A DNA stretch of 64,000 nucleotides from Sellimonas catena (GCF_045063725.1 NZ_CP173695.1), one strand, 5' to 3'. Shown: positions 43,840-52,124, counted from the stretch's first letter. Translations and numbers: made by a program. The notes: generated by a model from the letters alone, not told the origin.

Positions 43840-45517
43840 GTGTATAATTATTATTGGCAAAAATAGGAATTTTTCCTAAATAAAAAGGGAAGCAGAGAAA
43901 ATCCCTACTTCCCAATCATACAGTTTTTCTTTATGATGTTAGTTGCAAAATAAAACACGTAAAGGAGACTGTATGATGAAATCTATTGTAGAGGAAAAGC
44001 TGGTATCTTTCAAGACCCTGGAGCAGAAAGTTTTTGCGTATGTCTGTGAGTTGGGCAGGATGATCACCCAGGTCATTCTGGAAAACTACGATGATGAACT
44101 GGCGAAAGAAAGAGACAAAAAGTTATACAGAGACAAAGGGAAACGGGAAACTTCGATCAAAACCGTATATGGGGAAGTAACCTATTCCCGAAGAGTCTAC
44201 CGGACAGAACAGGAGGACGGAAGGATTGCCCATATTTACCTTCTGGATCAGGCGATGCAGATGGAGAAGATCGGGCTGATCTCTACCAATCTTGCAGAAA
44301 AGATTGCACTGACTGTAACGGAATCCCCATATCGTGTCAGCGCAGAAGTGATCAGTGATACCTGCGGACAGACGATCAGCCATGGAGGTGTCTGGAACCT
44401 GATTCAGGAGCTGGGGGAACGAATCAGCGAAGAAGAGGACTACGCGGTAAAGCAGATGGAAGCAGACCAGGCAGAAGGAGAAAAGGCAGTCGGGATCCTT
44501 TTCGAAGAAATGGATGGCGTATGGCTAAGGATGCAGGATTCCGGACATAAGAAGGCGCCAAAACAGGAGATGAAGGTTTTCACGATGTATGAAGGATGGG
44601 ACAAAGACAGTCCGAAAAGAAGCCGCCTGGTGAATAAGAAGATGTTGGCCGGAATGGAAAAAAGCAGCCGGTTCCATCAAAAACGGGAGGCGCTGATCGA
44701 AAAGATTTACGATGCAGATGAGATTGGCCGGCGGATTCTAAACGGAGATGGAGGAAGCTGGATTAAAGAGATCTATGACCCGGAAGCCCTCTTCCAGCTG
44801 GACCGGTTCCACATCTATAAGGAGATCAAAAAGAAGATCCGGGATACAGAAGCCCAGGAACAGATCAAAGAACTTCTGGAGCAGAAGAAAGTAGATGAAA
44901 TGCTGGAATATATCCAGGTCTATGCCGACAGCATAGAGAGTGATGATCCGAAAGAAAAAGGGAGCAGGAATGCAAGGGAACTATACAAGTATCTGGGGAA
45001 TAACCGGGAGGGATTGATCCCGTATCGGGAAAGAGGGATTGAGCTGCCTGAAGCACCGGAGGGGATCGTGTATAAGAATATGGGAGTGCAGGAGAACCAG
45101 AACTGTACGGCGATCACCATGCGGATGAAGCACCGGAGGATGAGATGGTCCGTGCATGGGGCGAATAACATGGCGAAAGCCCTGTACCGGAAAGAGAACA
45201 GGGAACTGATCGATACAATTGAACGGTATACGGATGGAGAAATATTCACCATGCAGATGGAAGAAATCGTCAAAACGCTGAGCGCGGCGAGAGCGCCAAA
45301 GAAGGATGGAAAAGGGAATCCATATGTAGAGACGATTACGCATCATATGCCGCTATTGGACGCAATGCGGACAGCATCGAGGAAAGCCCTTGCAAGAGCA
45401 TTCTGTTAAAAAGAAACATAAAATGATCAGATAAAGTCCGAGCTGAATTGTCTGAAAATAAAAGAAATAAACTGATATCAAAAAAAGAAGAAAAAGTGCC
45501 AACGATTACTTGACACA
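43840..45517. mobile_element. ISLre2-family insertion sequence (ends tentative)
   Basis: One transposase gene (43973-45409) is flanked by imperfect inverted repeats that I could align by eye: 43840-43859 (GTGTATAATT...TTGGCA) and 45498-45517 (TGCCAACG...GACAC). About 13 of 20 positions match. No target duplication is evident, so the ends are provisional. The element marks the left edge of the accessory island that contains the TAC operon. Confidence 0.55.
43973..45409 (+). CDS. ISLre2-family transposase (UPF0236 type)
   Basis: ATG 43973 (with a second ATG at 43976) is 4 nt after AAAGGAGACT. The 478-residue protein has the family features: an N-terminal CELGRMITQVILENYDDELA segment, KRETSIKTVYGEVTYSRRVY, LTVTESPYRVSAEVISDTCG, and FEEMDGVWLRMQ (catalytic Asp region). 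It also has DADEIGRRILNGDGGSWIKE and FQLDRFHIYKEI, then MRMKHRRMRWSVHGANNMAK near the C-terminus. It looks intact and may be active. Confidence 0.9.
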   Translation: MMKSIVEEKLVSFKTLEQKVFAYVCELGRMITQVILENYDDELAKERDKKLYRDKGKRETSIKTVYGEVTYSRRVYRTEQEDGRIAHIYLLDQAMQMEKIGLISTNLAEKIALTVTESPYRVSAEVISDTCGQTISHGGVWNLIQELGERISEEEDYAVKQMEADQAEGEKAVGILFEEMDGVWLRMQDSGHKKAPKQEMKVFTMYEGWDKDSPKRSRLVNKKMLAGMEKSSRFHQKREALIEKIYDADEIGRRILNGDGGSWIKEIYDPEALFQLDRFHIYKEIKKKIRDTEAQEQIKELLEQKKVDEMLEYIQVYADSIESDDPKEKGSRNARELYKYLGNNREGLIPYRERGIELPEAPEGIVYKNMGVQENQNCTAITMRMKHRRMRWSVHGANNMAKALYRKENRELIDTIERYTDGEIFTMQMEEIVKTLSAARAPKKDGKGNPYVETITHHMPLLDAMRTASRKALARAFC

Positions 45518-45863
45518 TACAAGTTTCACTTGTTACTTGCTTTAGTCTGTCATTCTGTGTTAAATTCATTTTGAACCTCCGGTTTATGATTGTTTTGTTT
45601 ACATCCGCCAAGATGCAACTCAATCTTACCCTGAGGTTCTTTTTTATTCAATTGGCAATATTTCTGAATTACAGGAATGCTCCTTAGATTCATAGTACAA
45701 TCATTTGTCTCAATACAACATTGTCCGAAAACGAGCGGTACTGTGTAGAAAAGGTTAAATGCATAATACTTAGGGATGAATAGAAATGGATATGAGGAAA
45801 TAGAGTATTTTCTATTGCAATTATTACCTATAAGTAATATTATAAATAGATAAAGGAGAGAAA
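45410..45863. other. Intergenic stretch between ISLre2 and the TAC operon
   Basis: It holds the right IS end (45498-45517), then about 300 bp in which I see no gene or clear structure, then the promoter/operator at 45815-45843. The open frame on the minus strand at 45336-45623 is not supported. Confidence 0.6.
45815..45843 (+). promoter_or_regulatory. Promoter and probable operator of the TAC operon
   Basis: TTGCAA (45815-45820), a 17-bp spacer and TATTAT (45838-45843) form a good sigma-A promoter 20 bp before the toxin start. Inside the spacer is an inverted repeat TATTAC-CTATAA-GTAATA (45822-45839). The position fits an operator for autorepression by the HTH antitoxin, as in other TA operons. 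This is an inference from sequence alone. Confidence 0.65.
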
Positions 45864-46253
45864 TTGAATGTGGAGCTAGAAAAAATATGCGTAAAAGGAA
45901 TTGAAAATACCTTTGCTATTTCAAGCGTAAAGAAGGAATTTAAAAAAGCAGTTGATGAACCTTGGAAAGATATTCCGCCATGGGAAAGATATCAAAAAAA
46001 GCTTATTCAAGATTTGGCAGTGCTGGAACAAGAAAAGGAACGGGCGATTGATCTGCCACAATTTGAAAAACTAACTGGTGTTGATAGATTATACAGTATC
46101 AGGCATCCCGAATCAAAGAAAAATGTAAGAATAATTTACATAATTGAAGAGGGAGCTGTAATACTATTAACAGCATTTTTGGAAAAAAACACGGGAGACT
46201 ATCAAAGAGCGATTAAGACCGCTTTGCAAAGGATAAAATGGCTTGATAGCTAG
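45864..46253 (+). CDS. higB: HigB/RelE-type toxin (phage Gp49-like) of a TAC system
   Basis: The TTG at 45864 follows AAAGGAGAG by 3 nt; a GTG at 45870 is the alternative. The 129 residues form a RelE/ParE-superfamily fold of the Gp49/HigB type: DLAVLEQEKERAIDLPQF, then LYSIRHPESKKNVRIIYI and VILLTAFLEKNTGDYQRAIKTA. These match the pattern of a ribosome-dependent mRNA interferase (Arg in the beta strand, Lys-rich end). The antitoxin follows at a 28-bp gap and a SecB-like gene comes third. The order toxin-antitoxin-chaperone is that of the M. tuberculosis Rv1955-Rv1957 system. Confidence 0.82.
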   Translation: MNVELEKICVKGIENTFAISSVKKEFKKAVDEPWKDIPPWERYQKKLIQDLAVLEQEKERAIDLPQFEKLTGVDRLYSIRHPESKKNVRIIYIIEEGAVILLTAFLEKNTGDYQRAIKTALQRIKWLDS

Positions 46254-46281
46254 AGAGAGAATAGAATCGGAGGATAGAATA

Positions 46282-46683
46282 ATGGGAATTGCGGAAAAAC
46301 TTGCAAATGCAAAAAAAACAAATTGGATTTCGGAAGGATTGTCAGAATCTGAAGTGAAAACGATTGTTGAGTTAGCAAAGATTTCTGCACAGATCGAGAG
46401 ATGTAGACTTGAAATGGACATGACCCAAAAGGAATTTGCAGAATACATGGGCGTGACTCAAGGAATGGTTTCTAAATGGGAAGGCAGAGAGTATAATTTT
46501 ACAGTGAAAGCATTAAATGATATTTGTCAAAAGCTTCATTTAGAATTATCTATTGCACTAGAAAAACCACTTGAGAAATCAGATTATTCGATTGTCAAAT
46601 GGGATTCTGAGAGAGCGGAGAAGAAAAAAGTGAAAAGAGAATGGATATCATCATATTCTTTTGACAAGGAGGCGATTGCGTAA
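46282..46683 (+). CDS. higA: HigA-like XRE antitoxin with C-terminal tail
   Basis: The start is ATG 46282 after GGAGG (8 bp), not the earlier frame start at 46243. The 133 residues have an XRE helix-turn-helix (about residues 45-95): IERCRLEMDMTQKEFAEYMG, then VTQGMVSKWEGREYNFTVKAL. After the HTH, residues about 98-133 are a basic, probably flexible tail with one Trp and several aromatics (WISSYSF, Trp 121 to Phe 127). In TAC systems a C-terminal tail of the antitoxin (the chaperone-addiction segment) is bound by the SecB-like chaperone. The tail here fits that by position and composition. The stop codon overlaps the next start. Confidence 0.82.
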   Translation: MGIAEKLANAKKTNWISEGLSESEVKTIVELAKISAQIERCRLEMDMTQKEFAEYMGVTQGMVSKWEGREYNFTVKALNDICQKLHLELSIALEKPLEKSDYSIVKWDSERAEKKKVKREWISSYSFDKEAIA

Positions 46684-47132
46684 TGAAATTTAACATAGTT
46701 GCGCCAGGTATAGAACTGGTTGGAGCAACAATCAAAAATCTTACTGTTAAGAATGATATAGTTGATATCGAAAAGGATGCAAAAAGAAGTTTTGGACTTA
46801 CAATAAATGAACCATATTTTGAAACGGATGATAACGGTATCTTTTCTATAATGAATATTGATTTTGAAATTGAAGTTGAACAATCAGAAAAGCATAAATT
46901 CATAATGGAACTGTCACTGGAGGGAGCATTTCTTTCACAGGGAAGCATTAGTGAAAAGAAATTTAAGCAACTTGTAGCAGTGAATGGAGCGGCGGCCATT
47001 ATTGGGATTGCAAGAGGGAAAATAGAAACACTTACGGCTAATATTTTTAATAACGGAAAAATTGTAATCCCTTTTGTAAATATAATTGATTATTATGATA
47101 TTGGGGTCAAAAGCCTGTCTATAGCACCTTGA
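46683..47132 (+). CDS. SecB-like chaperone of a TAC system; 3' end altered by an IS insertion
   Basis: This 149-residue protein overlaps the antitoxin stop by one base, so the three genes are coupled. It has SecB-like features: FEIEVEQSEKHKFIMELSLEGAF (about residues 60-82), a helix KKFKQLVAVNGAAAIIGIARGKIETLTANIF (about 97-128) and the strand KIVIPFVNIIDYY. Proteobacterial SecB has an equivalent layout of beta strands and the FPYAREVISDLT helix. An IS1182 element begins 8 bp before the end of the frame. As annotated the protein ends KSLSIAP, with AP and the stop from the IS; without it the frame would end KSLSIGTGHN. So about five C-terminal residues were exchanged for two. Firmicutes have no canonical SecB, which makes a chaperone of this fold notable. 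Confidence 0.75.
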   Translation: MKFNIVAPGIELVGATIKNLTVKNDIVDIEKDAKRSFGLTINEPYFETDDNGIFSIMNIDFEIEVEQSEKHKFIMELSLEGAFLSQGSISEKKFKQLVAVNGAAAIIGIARGKIETLTANIFNNGKIVIPFVNIIDYYDIGVKSLSIAP

Positions 47133-48892
47133 AAAGTTCATATATTTTGTAGTAAATACAAGCCGAAATGCTTCTCTTGCTGTATAATAGAGCTATCCTA
47201 GAAAAGAAGGTAATCTTTATGTCATTCAAAGAAAATTCTTACCAGCAAATATCATTTACAGATAGTTTTTCCGGCTTAACCGCCAGGGAACAGAAAGCAC
47301 TGGAAAAATCCTGGGCAAAAGTTTTTGCTGATGAAATATTCCCTGCCATTGATGAAAAGCGCTTTTCTGTCTTATACAGTAATAATGCATCCAGACCGAA
47401 TACTCCGGTAAATGTAATCGTTGGTGCACTCATTATCAAAGAGCTTTTTGATTATTCGGATGATGAAATGGTTGAAAATCTTATGTTGGATTTCCGGCTC
47501 CAGTATGCCCTGCACACAACGAGTTTCGAAGAGCAGCCGCTGAGCGACAAGACACTGAGCCGTTTCCGCAGGCGGTGCTATGATTACGAAACACTTCATA
47601 ACAAGGATCTTTACCATGACTGCGTAAATGACCTGAGTGCTTCCATTGCCAAACTGATGAGGATCAGCGGGAAGATCCGGCGTATGGATTCCATGATGAT
47701 CGAATCCAACATCCGTAAACTCAGCCGGATGGAACTGATCTATACTTGTATTTCAAAGCTGGCAGTTTCTATGAATAAGGCAAATGATTCTGCTCTGCCG
47801 GAGGATCTGAAGCACTACACAGATCCGAATGATTTCAACAGAGTGATCTATCACCAGAGAAGTACGGATGCAGAGGAACGATTAAAGCAGCTTCTTGCGG
47901 ATGCCGATAAACTTCTCACCTTATGTGAGTCTGAGTATCAGGATTCAACAGAGTATGATCTGTTTGTCAGATGCCTGTCTGAACAGACAGTTGTTGAAAA
48001 TGGAACTCGCAGACTCCGCACAAAAGAAGACGGCGGTATGAACTCATCCATGATGCAGAATCCTTCTGATCCGGAGGCTACATTCCGGAGCAAAGCCGGA
48101 AAAGAGCATCGGGGATATACAGCCAACCTTGAGGAATCCGTAGGTAAGAATGGTTCCGTTGTAACGGATTATCAATATGACCAGAACAATCACAGTGACA
48201 GCCAGTTTCTCCAGGAACATCTTGAGCAGATGGAGAAACAGGAAGAGCGGACAGTCATAATTACGGATGGCGCATACAGCGGGACAGAAAACACGCAGCT
48301 CGCATCGGAGAAGAATGTAGAACTGATCACTACAAGCCTGACGGGGAAATTCGCCCCGGATATCCTTGCTGATTTTGAATTCAACGAAGAAGGAACAAAA
48401 GTTCTCCGGTGTCCGGCAGGTTATGCGCCGAAAAGCTGCTCCTATATGAAGCAGAGCAGGCAGTGCGCCGTTTCCTTTCTGCATGAGCAGTGTGCCAACT
48501 GCCCGTACCAGGACCAATGTAAACCGAAGATCTTTAAGCGGGTTGCCAAAATAGTAACATCCAAAGCGGCACATGAACGTGCGAAGATCCAGCGGGACAT
48601 GAGCAGTGAAGAATTTAAAAACTACGCAAGACTCCGTAATGGAGTAGAGACTGTACCGTCAAATATCCGCAGGAATTACCATCTGGAAAAGATGCCTCGT
48701 GGAAAACAGCGTGGCAAGTTCTTTTTCGGTTCGAAGATAGCGGCACTAAATTTCCGAAAGCTCTTCAATTATGTGAAGGGTCTGGGAAACTATGCTCAAA
48801 ATCCGGTACTTGCATAAAACAAGGAGGGAAATACCCGGCATATATGCCAGAAATCCCAGCATAATACTACAAAATATGAATTTTTCAAGGTA
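47125..48892. mobile_element. IS1182-family insertion sequence with CTATAG target duplication
   Basis: The terminal repeats are about 28 bp and related (CACCTTGAAAA-GTTCATATATTTTGTAG at 47125-47152 and its inverse at 48866-48892, with an indel). The 6-bp direct repeat CTATAG is present on both sides (47119-47124 and 48893-48898). The element interrupts the last codons of the SecB-like gene. The 3' part of that gene (GGT ACA GGG CAC AAC TAA) continues at 48898-48915. This clean junction means the insertion is recent. Confidence 0.9.
47219..48817 (+). CDS. IS1182-family transposase
   Basis: The start ATG 47219 has AAGAAGG upstream; the longer frame start at 47168 lies in the IS end. The 532-residue protein has an N-terminal domain with FADEIFPAIDEKRFSVLYS and RPNTPVNVIVGALIIKEL, then the DDE-type region with IRRMDSMMIESNIRKLSR. 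A TDGAYSGTENTQLA block (second Asp) and a cysteine-rich block (CPAGY, then HEQCANCPYQDQCKP) follow. It ends with the RLRNGVETVPSNIRRNYHL and GKFFFGSKIAALNFRK motifs. It looks intact. Confidence 0.92.
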   Translation: MSFKENSYQQISFTDSFSGLTAREQKALEKSWAKVFADEIFPAIDEKRFSVLYSNNASRPNTPVNVIVGALIIKELFDYSDDEMVENLMLDFRLQYALHTTSFEEQPLSDKTLSRFRRRCYDYETLHNKDLYHDCVNDLSASIAKLMRISGKIRRMDSMMIESNIRKLSRMELIYTCISKLAVSMNKANDSALPEDLKHYTDPNDFNRVIYHQRSTDAEERLKQLLADADKLLTLCESEYQDSTEYDLFVRCLSEQTVVENGTRRLRTKEDGGMNSSMMQNPSDPEATFRSKAGKEHRGYTANLEESVGKNGSVVTDYQYDQNNHSDSQFLQEHLEQMEKQEERTVIITDGAYSGTENTQLASEKNVELITTSLTGKFAPDILADFEFNEEGTKVLRCPAGYAPKSCSYMKQSRQCAVSFLHEQCANCPYQDQCKPKIFKRVAKIVTSKAAHERAKIQRDMSSEEFKNYARLRNGVETVPSNIRRNYHLEKMPRGKQRGKFFFGSKIAALNFRKLFNYVKGLGNYAQNPVLA

Positions 48893-48897
48893 CTATA

Positions 48898-49105
48898 GGT
48901 ACAGGGCACAACTAATTATATAGTTTCGACCCCAACATCTTATTATAAAAGTATGGAATAATGAGCACAGCTAGTTCAGAAAAAATGCTGATGAAGGTGT
49001 CACAAAATCATCAGATTAGATGATCGAGCGGCATCTTCGCTTTGTTTAGGGAGTATCCCAAAGTTTGTGTAAACCTTCAAACTGATGGTGCTAGTATATA
49101 AATAG
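48898..49105. other. Detached 3' end of the SecB-like gene and flanking spacer
   Basis: 48898-48915 completes the frame of the interrupted SecB-like gene (reads G-T-G-H-N-stop). Beyond it is about 190 bp with no gene I can support. A stretch at about 49050-49080 (GGGAGTATCCCAAAGTTTGTG) resembles an end of another IS, but there is no transposase here. Confidence 0.6.
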
Positions 49106-49182
49106 TGCAAGTCAAAATGAGAAAATTCCAAATAGACAATACATGATATAATAGAAATATCGTACTGAAGGAGGATCTCATT

Positions 49183-49467
49183 ATGGCAAAGCAACATGAC
49201 AAACAGTTTAAACTGGATGCAGTCCAGTATTATTTCGATCACAAAGAGCTTGGTGTCCGTGGCTGTGCTCAAAACCTCGGTGTGGGTTACAGCACTCTGA
49301 CAAAATGGCTGAAGGATTTCCGGGAGTCTGGCGATATCCCTGTTCGTGGCTCCGGTAATTACGCCTCTGATGAGCAGAAAGAGATTGCCCGTCTGAAACG
49401 CGAACTCCGTGATGCCCAGGATGCACTTGATGTGCTAAAAAAAGCTATCAGCATTCTGGGAAAATAA
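49183..49467 (+). CDS. IS3-family OrfA (transposase HTH subunit)
   Basis: This 94-residue protein has GAAGGAGGA before the ATG. The N-terminal helix-turn-helix (QFKLDAVQYYFDHKELG, then CAQNLGVGYSTLTKWLKD) is followed by a leucine-zipper-like coiled coil (EQKEIARLKRELRDAQDAL). It is the regulatory half of the IS3 transposase. The A-rich slip site near its end lets ribosomes enter the orfB frame to make the fusion transposase. Confidence 0.92.
   Translation: MAKQHDKQFKLDAVQYYFDHKELGVRGCAQNLGVGYSTLTKWLKDFRESGDIPVRGSGNYASDEQKEIARLKRELRDAQDALDVLKKAISILGK
49438..49444 (+). promoter_or_regulatory. Programmed -1 frameshift site (A AAA AAG)
   Basis: A run of seven A (49437-49443) followed by G forms the slippery heptamer A-AAA-AAG at 49438-49444, in frame with orfA. 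Moving back one base lets the ribosome read on past the orfA stop (49465-49467) into the orfB frame (SYQHSGKITEAIYLEVS...). This is the standard mechanism for IS3 transposase. Confidence 0.8.
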
Positions 49468-49544
49468 CAGAAGCCATTTATCTCGAGGTTTCTGAAAAGA
49501 CGGAAGCTGCCAGAAAACAGAATCGCCGGGTCTCCGTCTCCGGA

Positions 49545-50378
49545 ATGCTGAAATATTTAGGCGTTTCACGGTCTGGATATCGTTCATGGCTAAACCGTAC
49601 TCCTTCTGATACAGAAAAACGCAGGGAATACATAAAAGCCAAAATACAGGATATTTATGATCAATCGAAGCAAAACTACGGAGCCCCAAAAATCACCAGA
49701 AAGCTACGTCAGAAGGGGGAGACCATCTCAGAGCGTACTGTCGGAAAATATATGAAGGAAATGGGAATTAAAGCCCAATGGGTGAAACCATGGACGATCA
49801 CTACCATAGATTCCGATTTCAGTAACGAACTTCAAAATATCCTGGATGAACAGTTTACTCCTGATCGTCCAAATGCGGTATGGTGCAGTGATATCACGTA
49901 TATCTGGACGACAGATGGCTTTGTCTATCTGACAAGCATTATGGATCTGTTTTCCCGTAAGATCATTGCCTGGACACTCAGCCAGACTTTAGAGGTATCC
50001 TGTGTGATTAATACCATCAATAAAGCGAAAGCCAGACGGAACACGAAGTTGCCGTTAATTATCCACAGTGATAGAGGAAGGCAGTATGTATCCCAGGCAT
50101 ATCGGGAAGCCACTGCAAAAATGCAGCGCAGCTACTCGAAAAAGGCTTTCCCATGGGATAATGCATGTATCGAATCGTTTCATGCACTTATCAAACGGGA
50201 ATGGCTGAACCGGTTTAAAATACGTGATTATCAGCAGGCATATCGTCTGATATTCGAGTATATTGAAGCCTTTTATAATACCAAACGTATTCATAGTCAT
50301 TGCGATTACATGTCACCAAATGACTTTGAAAAACTATATGAGCAGACACAGACAAACGAACTGCTCTTAGTAAGTTAA
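49545..50378 (+). CDS. IS3-family OrfB (DDE transposase)
   Basis: The 277-residue frame carries the catalytic core. The first Asp is in VWCSDITYIWT (about residue 109), the second in IIHSDRGRQYVS (about residue 173), and the Glu is in CIESFHALIKREWLN (about residue 209). HTH-like sequence at the start (MLKYLGVSRSGYRSWLNR) precedes KQNYGAPKITRKLRQ. The ATG at 49545 has no ribosome site. Translation more likely arrives from orfA through the frameshift, whose frame is continuous with this one from 49443. It looks complete. Confidence 0.92.
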   Translation: MLKYLGVSRSGYRSWLNRTPSDTEKRREYIKAKIQDIYDQSKQNYGAPKITRKLRQKGETISERTVGKYMKEMGIKAQWVKPWTITTIDSDFSNELQNILDEQFTPDRPNAVWCSDITYIWTTDGFVYLTSIMDLFSRKIIAWTLSQTLEVSCVINTINKAKARRNTKLPLIIHSDRGRQYVSQAYREATAKMQRSYSKKAFPWDNACIESFHALIKREWLNRFKIRDYQQAYRLIFEYIEAFYNTKRIHSHCDYMSPNDFEKLYEQTQTNELLLVS

Positions 50379-50409
50379 GATGAGGATAAATTTCTCATTT
50401 TAACTTGCG

Positions 50410-51858
50410 CTAAATCTTGACATAGGACCACTGCATATTCAGAATCGTCTGTTGGCCAAGGAAAATGAGAAGCTGCCATTTTCCGGGCATGTTGTCGGCA
50501 TTATGGAGCATTTCCACATCATTAAGCACCTTATAATTGTTACGCTTGTGTGGACGCAGGAAGTTGTAATAGGCAACCCAGAGAGCCAGGTCGTAGTTGG
50601 CACCTTCGATGTTGTCAAAGCCGTTTGTTTTCCGGTAAGAAGCCTTATAGGTCCGGTTCAGCCGTTCTACGATCTGTTTGAACGGACGGTATTCTTTTGA
50701 CACAGCATCGTCGTTGGTAAGTCCCAGGACCTGAGTGATCTGGAAAGTAAAGTTCTTGTCAAATTTCCTAGCGAATTCCATGGCGGCAAGGGGATAAGCA
50801 CTGTAGCCGTCAGCAATGAATTGAAAGTGTTCCGGGAGTGTTTTCAGCCCCCGGAAGGCCATACGCATGGCGAGGATACAAGGACCAACTCCACGGTTAT
50901 CGGATACCTGATAACCGATGATGGAACGGCAGGCAGCGTTCATAATGAGCCAGACGTAGGTTTTGATGCCGCGGACTTTGATGTAGGTTTCATCGGCGAT
51001 AAATGTCTCCCCTTTGTGATAGGGATACTGATCAACAAAAGGCTTGATGCAGACAGCGGCAGTTTTGCAGTAGTTGGCGATCTGCTGATGGGAGATCTGG
51101 ATGTTATAGAGATCTTTGAGGGCCTGGCTGGTTTTGCGAAGTGACAGACCAAGGTTGATGTGCAGCGTCAGACACAGAGACATGACGTGTGCATTGTGCT
51201 TACTGAATTTCAGGGAAGAAGCGTTCTTTGGCAGGGTAGATAAATCCATGCTGAAAAAATCTATCGTGAACTGACGGTAGATATAGTGAAGCTTATATTT
51301 ATTTTTTCCGTAATCCGCTTTTAAATCGGCTTTGTCTACTTTCTTCAGGTTGTAGAGATAGTAAGGGCATTTTGGATTGACACATTTGTGAAGAATGAAA
51401 TGTCTGCGTTCTTTCTTTGCCACCAGAGCCTTCCCGCAGTGAGGGCACAGCATCCGGACGGGAGTGGTAACAAGATCACCGGAACGGAAGGTCTGGGCAC
51501 AGATTTTGCACCGATACTGTCCATTACCGCCATTGTTATCGTAGAGAAAGTGATGGGGTGCACCGCACAGAGGACAGACAACATCTTCCGGGATAGAGCT
51601 GCCGTTTCGGCGTTGAACAGGCTTAACGGGTTTGCCATACTTCCAGAGGTAGTATTCCAGGAGAAACTGCCAGTCCTGTTTGATAAAGGTTCTGATGTGA
51701 GGGAGTTCGTCAACTTTGAATTTCTGATACTTTGGGGAGTGGGAATCGTCAAAGACCCACTGCTTGAGTGGGATGTATCTGCAGATAAAACGAATCAGCC
51801 AGCAGTTTTGCTGGTAAAGATATTGAATAATAGAAAGTAAGTATAGTATAATGTTCAT
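50410..51858 (-). CDS. DDE transposase with zinc-ribbon N-terminus (IS6-like)
   Basis: The start is the ATG at 51858 (second of two ATGs), 9 bp after AAAGGAG. The 482-residue protein has a hydrophobic N-terminus, a zinc-ribbon region with CPLCGAPHHF, CKICAQTF, CPHCGKALV and CVNPKCPY (about residues 95-165), and the catalytic core. The core has FIADETYIKVRG (first Asp), FIADGYSAYPLA (second Asp) and IVERLNRTYKASYRKTNGF (Glu). The core is like IS6/IS240. The C-terminus (QWSYVKI) runs to the very boundary with the IS3 element, so it may have been altered by that insertion. No terminal repeats were recognised. Confidence 0.8.
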   Translation of the reverse strand: MNIILYLLSIIQYLYQQNCWLIRFICRYIPLKQWVFDDSHSPKYQKFKVDELPHIRTFIKQDWQFLLEYYLWKYGKPVKPVQRRNGSSIPEDVVCPLCGAPHHFLYDNNGGNGQYRCKICAQTFRSGDLVTTPVRMLCPHCGKALVAKKERRHFILHKCVNPKCPYYLYNLKKVDKADLKADYGKNKYKLHYIYRQFTIDFFSMDLSTLPKNASSLKFSKHNAHVMSLCLTLHINLGLSLRKTSQALKDLYNIQISHQQIANYCKTAAVCIKPFVDQYPYHKGETFIADETYIKVRGIKTYVWLIMNAACRSIIGYQVSDNRGVGPCILAMRMAFRGLKTLPEHFQFIADGYSAYPLAAMEFARKFDKNFTFQITQVLGLTNDDAVSKEYRPFKQIVERLNRTYKASYRKTNGFDNIEGANYDLALWVAYYNFLRPHKRNNYKVLNDVEMLHNADNMPGKWQLLIFLGQQTILNMQWSYVKI

Positions 51859-51991
51859 GAGCATTGACTCCTTTCGTGTAAGGTTTGTTTTTGGCGATAG
51901 ACATTATACCAGAAAAGGGAGGTCAATGCTCTTTTTATTGCAGATTTCCCTTAAAAACAAGGTTTATGAAAGATTTAGACACAAAAAAACA

Positions 51992-52012
51992 AGGTAGTAT
52001 TTGACACTACCT
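51992..52012 (+). repeat. Small hairpin upstream of the SPASM remnant
   Basis: AGGTAGT (51992-51998) pairs with ACTACCT (52006-52012). A ribosome site and a short frame follow 20 bp later. It may be part of a lost leader or an IS end. Confidence 0.35.
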
Positions 52013-52034
52013 CAGGTAGGAAGGAGGAGCAAAT

Positions 52035-52124
52035 ATGGAAATTATTCAGGTGAAGAATAGCGATTTGCACGAAAAGTTAAAAAGGAGATGTTCGGTTTGG
52101 TATACTTGTACGTCAGGTATGTGA
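52035..52124 (+). CDS. Short open frame (29 aa) with strong ribosome site
   Basis: GGAAGGAGGAG precedes ATG 52035 at a good distance. The 29 residues start MEIIQVKNSDLHEKLKRR and end CSVWYTCTSGM. Two readings are possible. It may be a small Cys-containing peptide in front of a radical SAM gene, as for RiPP precursors. Or its first half is the start of a radical SAM gene that lost its centre, with the last half being an out-of-frame reading of the SPASM gene, which covers the same bases in the +1 frame with family-like sequence. The second reading seems more likely. Confidence 0.3.
   Translation: MEIIQVKNSDLHEKLKRRCSVWYTCTSGM

Larger units (their letters stand above)
49106..50409. mobile_element. 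IS3-family insertion sequence with -1 frameshift
   Basis: The element carries orfA and orfB in the -1 frame, with inverted repeats GCAAGTCAAAATGAGAAA (49107-49124) and its inverse TTTCTCATTTTAACTTGC (50391-50408), one mismatch. The exact end bases are not certain. It abuts a minus-strand transposase gene whose stop codon lies at the junction (50410-50412). Confidence 0.85.

Noticed and set aside
52035..52124. RiPP precursor as a confident call
   Set aside because: The last half of the frame covers bases that read as SPASM-enzyme sequence in the +1 frame, so the Cys residues may be by chance. Kept as a low-confidence feature.
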